Below are positions 16,138 to 23,114 of a DNA stretch of 46,691 bases, piece after piece. This DNA comes from an uncultured Acidimicrobiales bacterium. GTDB lineage: Bacteria > Actinomycetota > Acidimicrobiia > Acidimicrobiales > SHLQ01. Every line of letters starts with the position of its first letter. Position 1 is the first letter of the stretch. Below the pieces are notes generated by a model. The model searched no databases, was not told the origin of the DNA, and saw only the letters and a list, made by a program, of their open reading frames with translations. The stretch covers positions 1 to 46,691 of the forward strand of contig CALLQB010000036.1 in the NCBI GenBank assembly GCA_938015295.1. Reading direction: 5' to 3'. A program made the position numbers and the translations under genes.

Positions 16138-17342
16138 ACCGAACCACCGGTCGAGCCGCCCTCATGCTCGGGATACAGTCCGGTACGGCCAAGTCGCTCA
16201 AGGCAGACTTCGACACTCCACGGCAACATCGTCGCCCCACACCGCGCATCACGAAAATGCTGCTCGAGTGGATTGGGACGCAACATCGAGCGACCCCCAC
16301 AAACCCGAATTGCCAGCGACGCAACATCGGGCGCGCCTTCCATCGTGGTGACCATCGCGCTCCAAGCCCTGCGGACGGCCGCGGCGGAAGGGTCGACCGA
16401 GACCTCTCCCAGCACCCGGTAGGTCAGCGCCTGTGCCCGTTCGTAGATCAGATTCATCTCCGCCCACCCCGCCTGCTTCACTGGATTGTCCCTTCGAGCA
16501 GAGGTTCCGTGTTCGCCGCGCAAGTACCCAGCCGAGAAGTCGATTATCGCCCGCATCAGCCCCAGATAGGCGAACGACAGCGTCATGTAGAAGTAGGGCC
16601 ACCGGTCGGCGGCTTGGTTAAAGAGGCCGGGTGGTAGCCACTCATTTTCCGTCGGAACCAAAACATCGGCCATGAGGAGGTTGCGGCTGTCAGTGGCACG
16701 CATCCCAAGCGGATCCCACTCTCCCTCGATCGTCACGCCAGGATGATCGGCTGGAATACCCATCAGTCGGACGCGGTCGTCGCCAGGCACCACGGCAATG
16801 ACGTTGTGGATCGAGGCAGCGCTGCTGAGCGACGCGAAGATTTTTTTCCCCGTCACAAGAAAACCGCCCTCTACCGGCTTGGCCTTCGTGCCGATGCCTT
16901 CGACTGCACCTGGAGCCGTGCCTTCGGAGAACGGCTGAGAATGAATCATCTGATCTTCAACAATGCCGCGAAACAACTCGGCCCGGCGGGTGTGCAGCAA
17001 GGTTCGATCGGCGTCGGACATCTCGAGATCGTCGGCGATCTGGCCGACCAAGAGCGTCGTCGCTACATGCATGTTGAACGTGAGCGCGGTGGCTGGACAG
17101 TGGCGACCCAACTCTTCGGCCACCAGCGCATACCCCACAAAGTCGGCGCCCAGTCCTCCGGCAGTGGTTGGCACGGCAAGACCCAGAAGTCCCGCCGCCT
17201 TAAAGTCGTCCCAGTTCTCGGTGGGGAACCGGGCCTCCCTGTCGAACGTCGCCGACCGTTTCGCAATGATGGGCCCAAGCTCGGCCATGCGGGCGACGAG
17301 TGCGGCCCGCTCGGGGGTTAGGAGACTGTTGGTCAAGATCAC
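16134..17342 (-). CDS. Acyl-CoA-dehydrogenase-like flavoprotein, possible group D monooxygenase
   Basis: A 402-residue ACAD-fold protein. The usual TEPxAGS flavin loop is replaced by FSEGTAPGAVEGIGT, and neither position of the catalytic Glu is conserved: the C-terminus reads RDARCGATMLPWSVEV. The fold signature CGGRSMLRPNPLEQHFRD is retained. Such divergent members include two-component flavin monooxygenases, so it might hydroxylate an aromatic ring instead of oxidising an acyl-CoA (inference). It is translationally coupled to both neighbours by 4-nt overlaps, with the hydrolase upstream and the NicX-like gene downstream. In a nicotinate-type pathway the missing hydroxylase would act just before NicX, which is where this protein would fit. 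Confidence 0.82.
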   Translation of the reverse strand: MILTNSLLTPERAALVARMAELGPIIAKRSATFDREARFPTENWDDFKAAGLLGLAVPTTAGGLGADFVGYALVAEELGRHCPATALTFNMHVATTLLVGQIADDLEMSDADRTLLHTRRAELFRGIVEDQMIHSQPFSEGTAPGAVEGIGTKAKPVEGGFLVTGKKIFASLSSAASIHNVIAVVPGDDRVRLMGIPADHPGVTIEGEWDPLGMRATDSRNLLMADVLVPTENEWLPPGLFNQAADRWPYFYMTLSFAYLGLMRAIIDFSAGYLRGEHGTSARRDNPVKQAGWAEMNLIYERAQALTYRVLGEVSVDPSAAAVRRAWSAMVTTMEGAPDVASLAIRVCGGRSMLRPNPLEQHFRDARCGATMLPWSVEVCLERLGRTGLYPEHEGGSTGGSV

Positions 17343-18151
17343 TCCTGGAGAAAGTTGTGCAACGCGGCATTGAAGGCGTCTGGCTGTTCGATCGGGCTGA
17401 GATGGCCGGCAGCTTCAAGAAGTACGAGGTGCGCGTTCGGAATGGCTGCGGCGATCTCTTGAGAATATGCCAGGGGCGTCTCGGTATCGTTCTCGCCAAC
17501 AATGACGAGGGTAGGCACCACGATGTCGCCAAGGCGTGAGCGAACGTCATGGCTGGGCAAACACTCGACCGCCGTCCGTAAACCTTCGCTGGTAATACGG
17601 CTCATCGAAGCGATCGCCGTTTCGAGCAGATCGCCGGTGAGGCCGGGGCCGCCAACGCTGGTGAGCACTGCTCGCGCTATGTCGGCCGGCGTTTGACCAT
17701 TGTCGAGTGCGTCGAGACGCAGCCGTTTCCACTCTTCGGGATCGGTGCCGTCGCCGCCGAATGCGGCGCTGGTGTCAGCGAGCACCAAACGTTGCACTCG
17801 ATGCGGGTGGCGAAGTGCTACGTGCATCGCAACCTGCCCTCCGAACGACAACCCCACGACGGTTGCCGATTCGACCCCGAGCTCGTCGAGCAGCCCGGTG
17901 ACTGCGTCGGCATAGTCGGCGAACGATAAACCCCGCTGTGAAGGCGAGACGCCATATCCGGGTGCATCCCAGGCGATGCACTGGCGAACCTTGCCGAAGG
18001 CCTGCAGCTGGGGGTCCCAACTTGTCCGACTGGTGCCCAACCCGTGGAGAAAGACGATGGTCTCATCAATCGATGCTGTAACAGGCTCGCTTCGACGAAA
18101 GGCGATTGGTGACGTATCGACGTCGACGAATCCTTGCCGGTTGCTATCCAC
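17339..18151 (-). CDS. Alpha/beta hydrolase, NicD/enol-lactonase-like
   Basis: A 270-residue alpha/beta hydrolase. The oxyanion segment is FLHGLGTSR, the nucleophile elbow GLSFGGQ (Ser102), with Asp126 in LVLADTSAA, Asp222 in GENDTETP, and His250 in AAGHLSPIEQP. From memory, the N-formylmaleamate deformylase NicD uses Ser101, Asp125 and His245, so the positions agree. The 3-oxoadipate enol-lactonase PcaD is the alternative. It is the first gene of the operon hydrolase/ACAD-like/NicX-like. The GTG start at 18151 is supported by the coding frame and by a -10-like box 6 nt upstream, implying a leaderless transcript. Confidence 0.88.
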   Translation of the reverse strand: MDSNRQGFVDVDTSPIAFRRSEPVTASIDETIVFLHGLGTSRTSWDPQLQAFGKVRQCIAWDAPGYGVSPSQRGLSFADYADAVTGLLDELGVESATVVGLSFGGQVAMHVALRHPHRVQRLVLADTSAAFGGDGTDPEEWKRLRLDALDNGQTPADIARAVLTSVGGPGLTGDLLETAIASMSRITSEGLRTAVECLPSHDVRSRLGDIVVPTLVIVGENDTETPLAYSQEIAAAIPNAHLVLLEAAGHLSPIEQPDAFNAALHNFLQE

Positions 18152-18157
18152 CGCCTC

Positions 18158-18203
18158 AGGCTACCGTTTGGAACCAAACGACACGAAGAGCGCCAGCTAC
18201 AAT
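18158..18203. promoter_or_regulatory. Divergent promoter region with the second copy of the palindromic operator
   Basis: CGTTTG-GAAC-CAAACG lies at 18165-18180 (perfect 7-bp arms CGTTTGG/CCAAACG around AA). On the minus strand it occupies a 17-nt spacer between a weak -35 (TCGTGT, 18186-18181) and a -10-like TAGCCT (18163-18158), with the GTG of the hydrolase gene 6 nt further on. Operator-to-start distance is 13 nt, the same as at 9033. For the plus strand, TACAAT at 18198-18203 is a -10 candidate whose start point would fall at the ATG at 18210, so the operator would overlap its -35. Both divergent genes could be controlled by one regulator. Confidence 0.68.
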
Positions 18204-18209
18204 GCTGCC

Positions 18210-19049
18210 ATGACGGTTTCGGCGAGCGACATCTCCGCAGAACAGATCACCGCCTTCGATAACGACGGCGTTGTGCATATACCCGCCGCGGTGGCACCTG
18301 AGGCACTCGAGCCGATTCTCGAGCTCGCCGAACGACAACTCGCCGCACCTGGCCAATGGGTTAGCGACACCAACGAGGGCGCCACCGTCGACCGACTTTT
18401 CAGCACCCGGTACCTGTGGCAGCAAGAGCCCGCTATGCACGACTTCGTCTTCAACTCAGGCGTCGCCGCGATCGCAGCAACACTGATGCAGTCCTCGAGC
18501 GCTCGGTTCTACTTCGACCACCTTCTTGTCAGCGAACCTGGTACCACCTCGCCGACACCTTGGCACCAAGACATCCCCTACTGGCCGTTCCTCGGCAACA
18601 AGATCTGTTCGGTCTGGGTGGCGTGCACCGCCGCTACGGTCGAGGGTAGTTCGCTCGAGTTCGTGCGCGGCTCGCACAAATGGGGGTCGTACTATGCGCC
18701 CAAAATGTTTGACGGCCAGTCGAGCTGGGCCGACGAATTCGTCGGTGAAGAATGCCCCGATATCGAAGCGGCACGCGACGACTACGACATCATCGGTTTC
18801 GACGTCGAGGCTGGCGACGCGCTGGTTTTCTCGTCGTGGATCGTGCACGGAGCGCCGACCAACGCGAGTGCTAATCGACGGGTCGCCGTGTCGACACGGT
18901 GGCTTGGCGACGACGCTGTTTGGCACCCGCATCCGGGTTCTGATCCCACCATCACCGACGAAAACACCACCGCAACCGCTGGCCTCTACCCCGCCGACGA
19001 CCGGGTCTTCCCTGTTGGCTACACCACAGCAGAAACGAGCCAACTATGA
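18210..19049 (+). CDS. Phytanoyl-CoA-dioxygenase (PhyH)-like Fe(II)/2-oxoglutarate oxygenase
   Basis: A 279-residue PhyH-family protein. The facial triad is His119 and Asp121 (PWHQDIPYW) with His213 (WIVHGAP); Arg223/Arg224 (ANRRVAVS) should bind 2-oxoglutarate. Members hydroxylate unactivated carbons of acyl-CoAs, alkaloids or other small molecules. The ATG at 18210 is chosen because the conserved N-terminus starts there and a -10-like TACAAT ends 6 nt upstream. Its stop overlaps the next ATG (ATGA). It shares layout with the PhyH-like protein at 23115-23960 (FDHLLVSEPG versus FDAVFIRSPG), so the two are paralogs. Confidence 0.92.
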   Translation: MTVSASDISAEQITAFDNDGVVHIPAAVAPEALEPILELAERQLAAPGQWVSDTNEGATVDRLFSTRYLWQQEPAMHDFVFNSGVAAIAATLMQSSSARFYFDHLLVSEPGTTSPTPWHQDIPYWPFLGNKICSVWVACTAATVEGSSLEFVRGSHKWGSYYAPKMFDGQSSWADEFVGEECPDIEAARDDYDIIGFDVEAGDALVFSSWIVHGAPTNASANRRVAVSTRWLGDDAVWHPHPGSDPTITDENTTATAGLYPADDRVFPVGYTTAETSQL

Positions 19050-19744
19050 CCGCTCCGCTTATTGGGCTTCCGGGTCGCCGCAAGAAGGGACACCAGCTTG
19101 CCGGTGGCCTCGAATCGATGGCCGACTTCGACATCGATATGTATTTTGCCGACTACGCCAGAGGCATCATTGATGCTGGCGGGCTTCCCGTCCATATCCC
19201 GCTCGATGTCGACGCGGCAGCGCTGATCGACCGGCTCGATGGACTCCTGCTCACCGGAGGGGCCGACATGAACCCGTCGACATATGGCGCGGAACTCGCT
19301 GGCTCGACCGGCATCGAAGACATCCGCGACGCAAGCGAACTCGCCTTTCTCGATGGGGCCCTGGACCGTGACCTGCCGGTCCTCGGAATTTGCCGCGGTC
19401 TGCAGGTCATCAACGTGCACGCCGGCGGCACCCTCCACCAAGACATCCCGCCGCACGGCAGGTTTACCGAGCCGCCTTCGATGATCGCCCACGACGTGGT
19501 GTTTGAGGCCGGGACCACCGTCGCCGATCTCTACGGCGAACGGCAAGAGGTCAACTCGCTGCACCATCAGACCGTCGATCGGTTGGGCGATGGGCTCATC
19601 GTGTCTGGCCGCGCACCCGACGGCACGATCGAGGCAATCGAGGCGGCCGGCAAGCCGGTTCTCGCCGTGCAGTGGCATCCCGAAATGTTGCCGACTCGAG
19701 CAACCGACCCAGCATTTGCCTGGTTGGTCGACGCTGCCAGCTAG
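19046..19744 (+). CDS. Gamma-glutamyl hydrolase-like amidotransferase (peptidase C26, PuuD-type)
   Basis: A 232-residue class I GATase of the C26 subgroup. The catalytic Cys116 is in LGICRGLQVINV and the His211/Glu213 pair in VQWHPEML. LLTGGADMNPSTYG is typical of PuuD, which removes glutamate from gamma-glutamyl-gamma-aminobutyrate. It is translationally coupled to the PhyH-like oxygenase. It is the second gamma-glutamyl-hydrolase candidate in the window, next to two GS-like ligases, and sits behind the shared operator, so removal of a gamma-glutamyl cap from an oxidised amine is the favoured role (inference). Confidence 0.92.
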   Translation: MTAPLIGLPGRRKKGHQLAGGLESMADFDIDMYFADYARGIIDAGGLPVHIPLDVDAAALIDRLDGLLLTGGADMNPSTYGAELAGSTGIEDIRDASELAFLDGALDRDLPVLGICRGLQVINVHAGGTLHQDIPPHGRFTEPPSMIAHDVVFEAGTTVADLYGERQEVNSLHHQTVDRLGDGLIVSGRAPDGTIEAIEAAGKPVLAVQWHPEMLPTRATDPAFAWLVDAAS

Positions 19745-19776
19745 CGAACAACACCGAAGCACTCCGAAATACAAGC

Positions 19777-19806
19777 AAGGAGGCTGTCCGCCAAGGCAGC
19801 CTCCTT
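19777..19806 (+). terminator. Hairpin after the PhyH-C26 operon, possible terminator
   Basis: Perfect 10-bp arms AAGGAGGCTG (19777-19786) and CAGCCTCCTT (19797-19806) enclose a 10-nt loop, 33 nt past the C26 stop. The A-rich 5' side and T-ending 3' side are terminator-like, but no run of T follows, so it may be a weak or bidirectional terminator between the plus-strand operon and the convergent gene at 19884. Confidence 0.5.
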
Positions 19807-19883
19807 CGCTCGCTGCAAGAACTATCGCAGAGGGAGACGAAATCCCTCGGCCTCGGACGAGAAATTATTCTCTGAAGTGTCGG

Positions 19884-20495
19884 CTAACCGACAGGGTCAA
19901 AAATGTCGGTTTCGCTTGCCGTCCAGTAGACGACCACCGCCGGGTCTAGGCCAAGCGCCTCAATCTGACCCAGACTTCGCCGGCCCATCGCCACCCTCGC
20001 CAGCTCGAACAACGAAACGTCGCTTTGCATCGCCACTCCGCCGTTTCGTTCTGCAAAGAATTCGGCCAACAGTGGTTGTACATGCTCGGCCAACCGCAGA
20101 TCAGGCTCAGCACCGGCCCCGAGAGCCTGACGAATGTCCCACTCATGGGTCCACGCATCGAGGAAAAACTGCGGCATGATCTGGTCGGCCATCGTTCGCA
20201 AGATGGCGTCGACCTCGGCCCCTTTGGTCTCCCATTCGTCGCAGATCGCCCGTATTGCGTGCCCGCGTCGTGCGGCTACTTGCGCGTCGGCCCAGGCCTC
20301 GGTCGCGACGCCTTCAAGGTTGCCGCTGAGGATGTCGGACGGCACGCCGGCCATGTGTGCATACAGGTCCTTTACCGACCACGCAGGGCAACAACTCGAC
20401 ATGGTGCTCGCTTGACCGTCGGAAAGATTTCGGCCGAGCTCAAGGCATCTAACCCGTAGATCATGGTACGCGTTTGCGAGTTCGTCGTTAGTCAT
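19884..20495 (-). CDS. Maleylpyruvate-isomerase-family, mycothiol-dependent (DinB-fold) protein
   Basis: A 203-residue DinB/MDMPI-fold protein. The N-terminal helix carries CPAWSVKDLYAHMAG and the metal-site segment is DAWTHEWDIRQALG; these are the His/Glu/His positions of the mycothiol-dependent maleylpyruvate isomerase family. Members use mycothiol, which points to an actinomycete, but many have unknown substrates. It lies 33 nt downstream of the acyl-CoA ligase on the same strand and is probably co-transcribed. Maleylpyruvate isomerisation itself is not supported, because no gentisate dioxygenase is nearby. Confidence 0.82.
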   Translation of the reverse strand: MTNDELANAYHDLRVRCLELGRNLSDGQASTMSSCCPAWSVKDLYAHMAGVPSDILSGNLEGVATEAWADAQVAARRGHAIRAICDEWETKGAEVDAILRTMADQIMPQFFLDAWTHEWDIRQALGAGAEPDLRLAEHVQPLLAEFFAERNGGVAMQSDVSLFELARVAMGRRSLGQIEALGLDPAVVVYWTASETDIFDPVG

Positions 20496-20528
20496 ATGAG
20501 CAACCTAACCGCTGGCGCAGTCGGCCCT

Positions 20529-22136
20529 CTAGGCATCGAATGCGCCAGCTTCCCACATCTCGCGAAGGGCAAACTTCTGTATTTTGCCTGACCCCGTCAG
20601 CGGGAACTCCTCCACCTGATACCACTTCGTAGGTGTCTTCTGCGGCGACAGCGCGTTTCGACAGTGTGCACGCATCGCCGTTTTGCTCAACGGCAATCCG
20701 TCGCTGGTGCGAATGAACGCAGCAACAATTTCGCCCCACCTATCATCAGGCAGGCCTACCACTGCTATCTCGGCGACGTCGCTCGACTCGAGCATCGCGT
20801 TCTCGATTTCGACCGGAAAGAGGTTCTCGCCACCACGAATAATCATGTCTTTGATTCGGCCGGTCACCCTAAGGAACCCTCGACTGTCCATCGTGCCGAG
20901 ATCGCCGGTATGCAACCACCCATTTGCATCGACCGTTGCGGCAGTTTCCTCGGGTTTGTCGTGGTAGCCGAGCATCACCGCGTAACCTCGAGCGCAAATC
21001 TCGCCCACATCTCCAACCGGCACCACCGTGTTCGTCTCTTTGTTTCGAATCGATACCTCAGTATGGGGAAGCGGTTGGCCAGCGCTAAAGGAGATGTCAT
21101 CGGGTTCGCCGTCGGGCCAGTTCTGGCAGATCACCGGCGAGTGCTCCGTCTGGCCGAATGCGGTAGCGAACTCGCAGCCCATCACCTCGCGCACCGCATG
21201 CACTAGGTCTGGCGCAACTGGAGCTCCCCCTGACGTGATCAGCTCCATCGACGACATGTCGCGTGGTGTGTGTTGTAACGACTCGAGCAGCGCGACGAGC
21301 ATCGTCGGCACCGCAAAGAACGTAGTAATTCGATGCTGCTCAATCGCTTTGCAGACGTGGTCGGCGTTGAAACCTCGAAAGAGTACCTGCGTCGAAGCAT
21401 TGGCCAGCGCAGCCATACCGTTCATGCCGCAACCGGCGGTATGAAACAGGGGCATAAAATTTGCGATAACCGAGTCGTGAGAGACGCGAGCTCGGTCGGC
21501 GACAAATCGGCCGTTATTGAACAGACCCTTGTGGTGGATGACCGCGCCCTTCGGAAACCCAGTGGTGCCCGACGTGTACTGGATCTGTAGGGGATCTGCC
21601 GGTTCGACCTTTGCAAGAATTGCTGGGCCGGCGCTGACGTCGGCTATCGCATCGTGATCGTCGAGAAAGTTGATCTCCCGCAAGTCGAGGCCGAGGGTAG
21701 CCTCGGCGGCCAGCTGAGCCATCGGGTTACCGCGGTGGCTTTCGACAAGAAAAAGTCCGACCGCGCCGGATTGCTCGATGACGTATCGCAACTCAGGCGC
21801 CTGAAACGCCGGGTTAGCGGTGACGAGCACTATGCCAGCGAGGGCACAGGCGTATTCCAGCATCAGCCACTCGACCCTGTTCGGGGCCCACACAACCACC
21901 CGTTCGCCCTTATCGAACCGGGTGGACAAACCGCGCGCCCAGGCCAGCGAATCGTTGAAGATCCGACCGTTGGTGATCGTCTGGAAGACGTCGCCACCTT
22001 CGTCGATCTCCATGATCGCCACGGCATCGGGATAGTCATGCGACGCCGCGCGGAGCGCATCACCAACCGTCAGATCCAGCACCGACAGGTTGTCCTGCGC
22101 TGCGAAGTACGACTCCGAAAGCTTTACTTCGTACAC
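20529..22136 (-). CDS. AMP-dependent acyl-CoA synthetase/ligase
   Basis: An ANL-superfamily ligase of about 535 residues that should activate a carboxylic acid to its CoA thioester through an acyl-adenylate. Motifs: phosphate loop YTSGTTGFPKGA, the acyl-site segment AFGQTEHSP, GDLGTMDSRGFLRVTGR, the hinge RIKDMIIRGGENLFP, and the catalytic lysine region TGSGKIQKF. It resembles fatty-acyl-CoA synthetases of the FadD/AcsM type. The start is uncertain: GTG at 22136 is chosen as a position clear of the palindromic repeat, while ATG at 22178 abuts the repeat and has no ribosome-binding site. The DinB-fold gene follows after 33 nt. Confidence 0.93.
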   Translation of the reverse strand: MYEVKLSESYFAAQDNLSVLDLTVGDALRAASHDYPDAVAIMEIDEGGDVFQTITNGRIFNDSLAWARGLSTRFDKGERVVVWAPNRVEWLMLEYACALAGIVLVTANPAFQAPELRYVIEQSGAVGLFLVESHRGNPMAQLAAEATLGLDLREINFLDDHDAIADVSAGPAILAKVEPADPLQIQYTSGTTGFPKGAVIHHKGLFNNGRFVADRARVSHDSVIANFMPLFHTAGCGMNGMAALANASTQVLFRGFNADHVCKAIEQHRITTFFAVPTMLVALLESLQHTPRDMSSMELITSGGAPVAPDLVHAVREVMGCEFATAFGQTEHSPVICQNWPDGEPDDISFSAGQPLPHTEVSIRNKETNTVVPVGDVGEICARGYAVMLGYHDKPEETAATVDANGWLHTGDLGTMDSRGFLRVTGRIKDMIIRGGENLFPVEIENAMLESSDVAEIAVVGLPDDRWGEIVAAFIRTSDGLPLSKTAMRAHCRNALSPQKTPTKWYQVEEFPLTGSGKIQKFALREMWEAGAFDA

Positions 22137-22179
22137 AACAAACCGGCTTTCCAAATCGACACCCGAACACCAGATCATA

Positions 22180-22224
22180 GGGGTCAGGCACTTTAGGTGC
22201 CTGACCCCAAAAGTGCCTGACCCC
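22180..22224. repeat. Palindromic repeat, three copies of a 12-bp unit
   Basis: GGGGTCAGGCAC (22180-22191) and its exact reverse complement GTGCCTGACCCC (22197-22208) form a 12-bp stem with the loop TTTAG. After AAAA the unit GTGCCTGACCCC recurs at 22213-22224. It lies between the divergent acyl-CoA ligase and PhyH-like genes. From memory, near-identical GGGGTCAGGCACC units are scattered in many bacterial genomes as REP-like elements. It could also act as a bidirectional hairpin in both leaders. Confidence 0.8.
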
Positions 22225-22266
22225 TTGGGCTGCGAGGTTGGCTTTGTACGCATACGCTTTGTGGCT

Positions 22267-23088
22267 ATGACCTTAGGACAGCGGCAAATCGCGCAATATC
22301 GCGAGCAGGGGTGGATCGCCCCGATCGAGGTGATGAGCGCGGCCGCCGCAGCAGGTATCGCCGCGACGCTCGAGCGCGCTGAAGCGGAACACCCCACACA
22401 TCTGCACGCAACCAATCGCAACAACGCACATCTGGCATTTCCCTTTCTCGCCGAACTCGCCACCCACCCGACCATCGTCGGCTGTGTGCAACAACTCGTC
22501 GGAGATGACGTCTCGCTGTGGAGCACGGTGCTTTTCATTAAAGAACCAGACTCGGCGGCGTTTGTTAGTTGGCATCAAGACGCTCACTACATGGCACTTG
22601 AACCCGACAACTTCGTCACTGCGTGGCTCGCGCTAACCCCCTCGACCGTCGAGAACGGTTGCGTTTCAGTGCTGCCCGGAACGCACACCACAAGGTCGAC
22701 CCACACCGACACCTTCGCCGACCACAACATCCTCACCCGAGGCCAGCAGGTGCTCGGGGTCGACGAAACCACAGCGGTGCATCTCGAACTAGAACCAGGA
22801 CAAATGTCGTTGCACCATCCCTGGCTCATCCACGGCTCGCAGCCGAACCGGTCGGCCACCCGCCGGGTCGGTATCGCGATGCAGTCGTACCTGGGTGCCA
22901 ATGTTCGACCGACCAAGGGCGAGCACCACGTGGTACCCATCGCCGGGGCCGCGCCAGACCGGCGATTTACCGTGGCCCCACTTCCGGTCGCGTCGTGCAC
23001 GCCGGAGGCCATCGCGGCTCGGCAGGCCGCCAACACAGCCTTCGCCGATGTGCTCTACGACGGCGCCGACAAACGGCGCCAGCTGTAG
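22267..23088 (+). CDS. PhyH-like Fe(II)/2-oxoglutarate oxygenase
   Basis: A 273-residue PhyH-family protein. The iron triad is His103 and Asp105 (SWHQDAHYM) with His189 (WLIHGSQ); Arg199 in SATRRVGI should hold 2-oxoglutarate. It differs from the two other PhyH-like proteins here, having the segment VTAWLALTPSTVENGCV and the cap VLPGTHTTRS, closer to ectoine-hydroxylase/PhyH generalists. The ATG at 22267 is chosen by the start of similarity; an in-frame GTG at 22261 is possible. It is convergent with the PhyH-like gene at 23115 across 26 nt. Substrate unknown. Confidence 0.9.
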   Translation: MTLGQRQIAQYREQGWIAPIEVMSAAAAAGIAATLERAEAEHPTHLHATNRNNAHLAFPFLAELATHPTIVGCVQQLVGDDVSLWSTVLFIKEPDSAAFVSWHQDAHYMALEPDNFVTAWLALTPSTVENGCVSVLPGTHTTRSTHTDTFADHNILTRGQQVLGVDETTAVHLELEPGQMSLHHPWLIHGSQPNRSATRRVGIAMQSYLGANVRPTKGEHHVVPIAGAAPDRRFTVAPLPVASCTPEAIAARQAANTAFADVLYDGADKRRQL

Positions 23089-23114
23089 CGGGCGAGGCCG
23101 CGCGTTTCACGAAT

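Noticed and set aside
19884..20495. A dedicated maleylpyruvate isomerase of the gentisate pathway
   Set aside because: No gentisate dioxygenase or fumarylpyruvate hydrolase is present; only the fold is supported.
20529..22538. A 669-residue version of the acyl-CoA ligase
   Set aside because: The first 120 or so residues are translated palindromic repeat and the divergent PhyH-like gene; ANL similarity begins near 22136.
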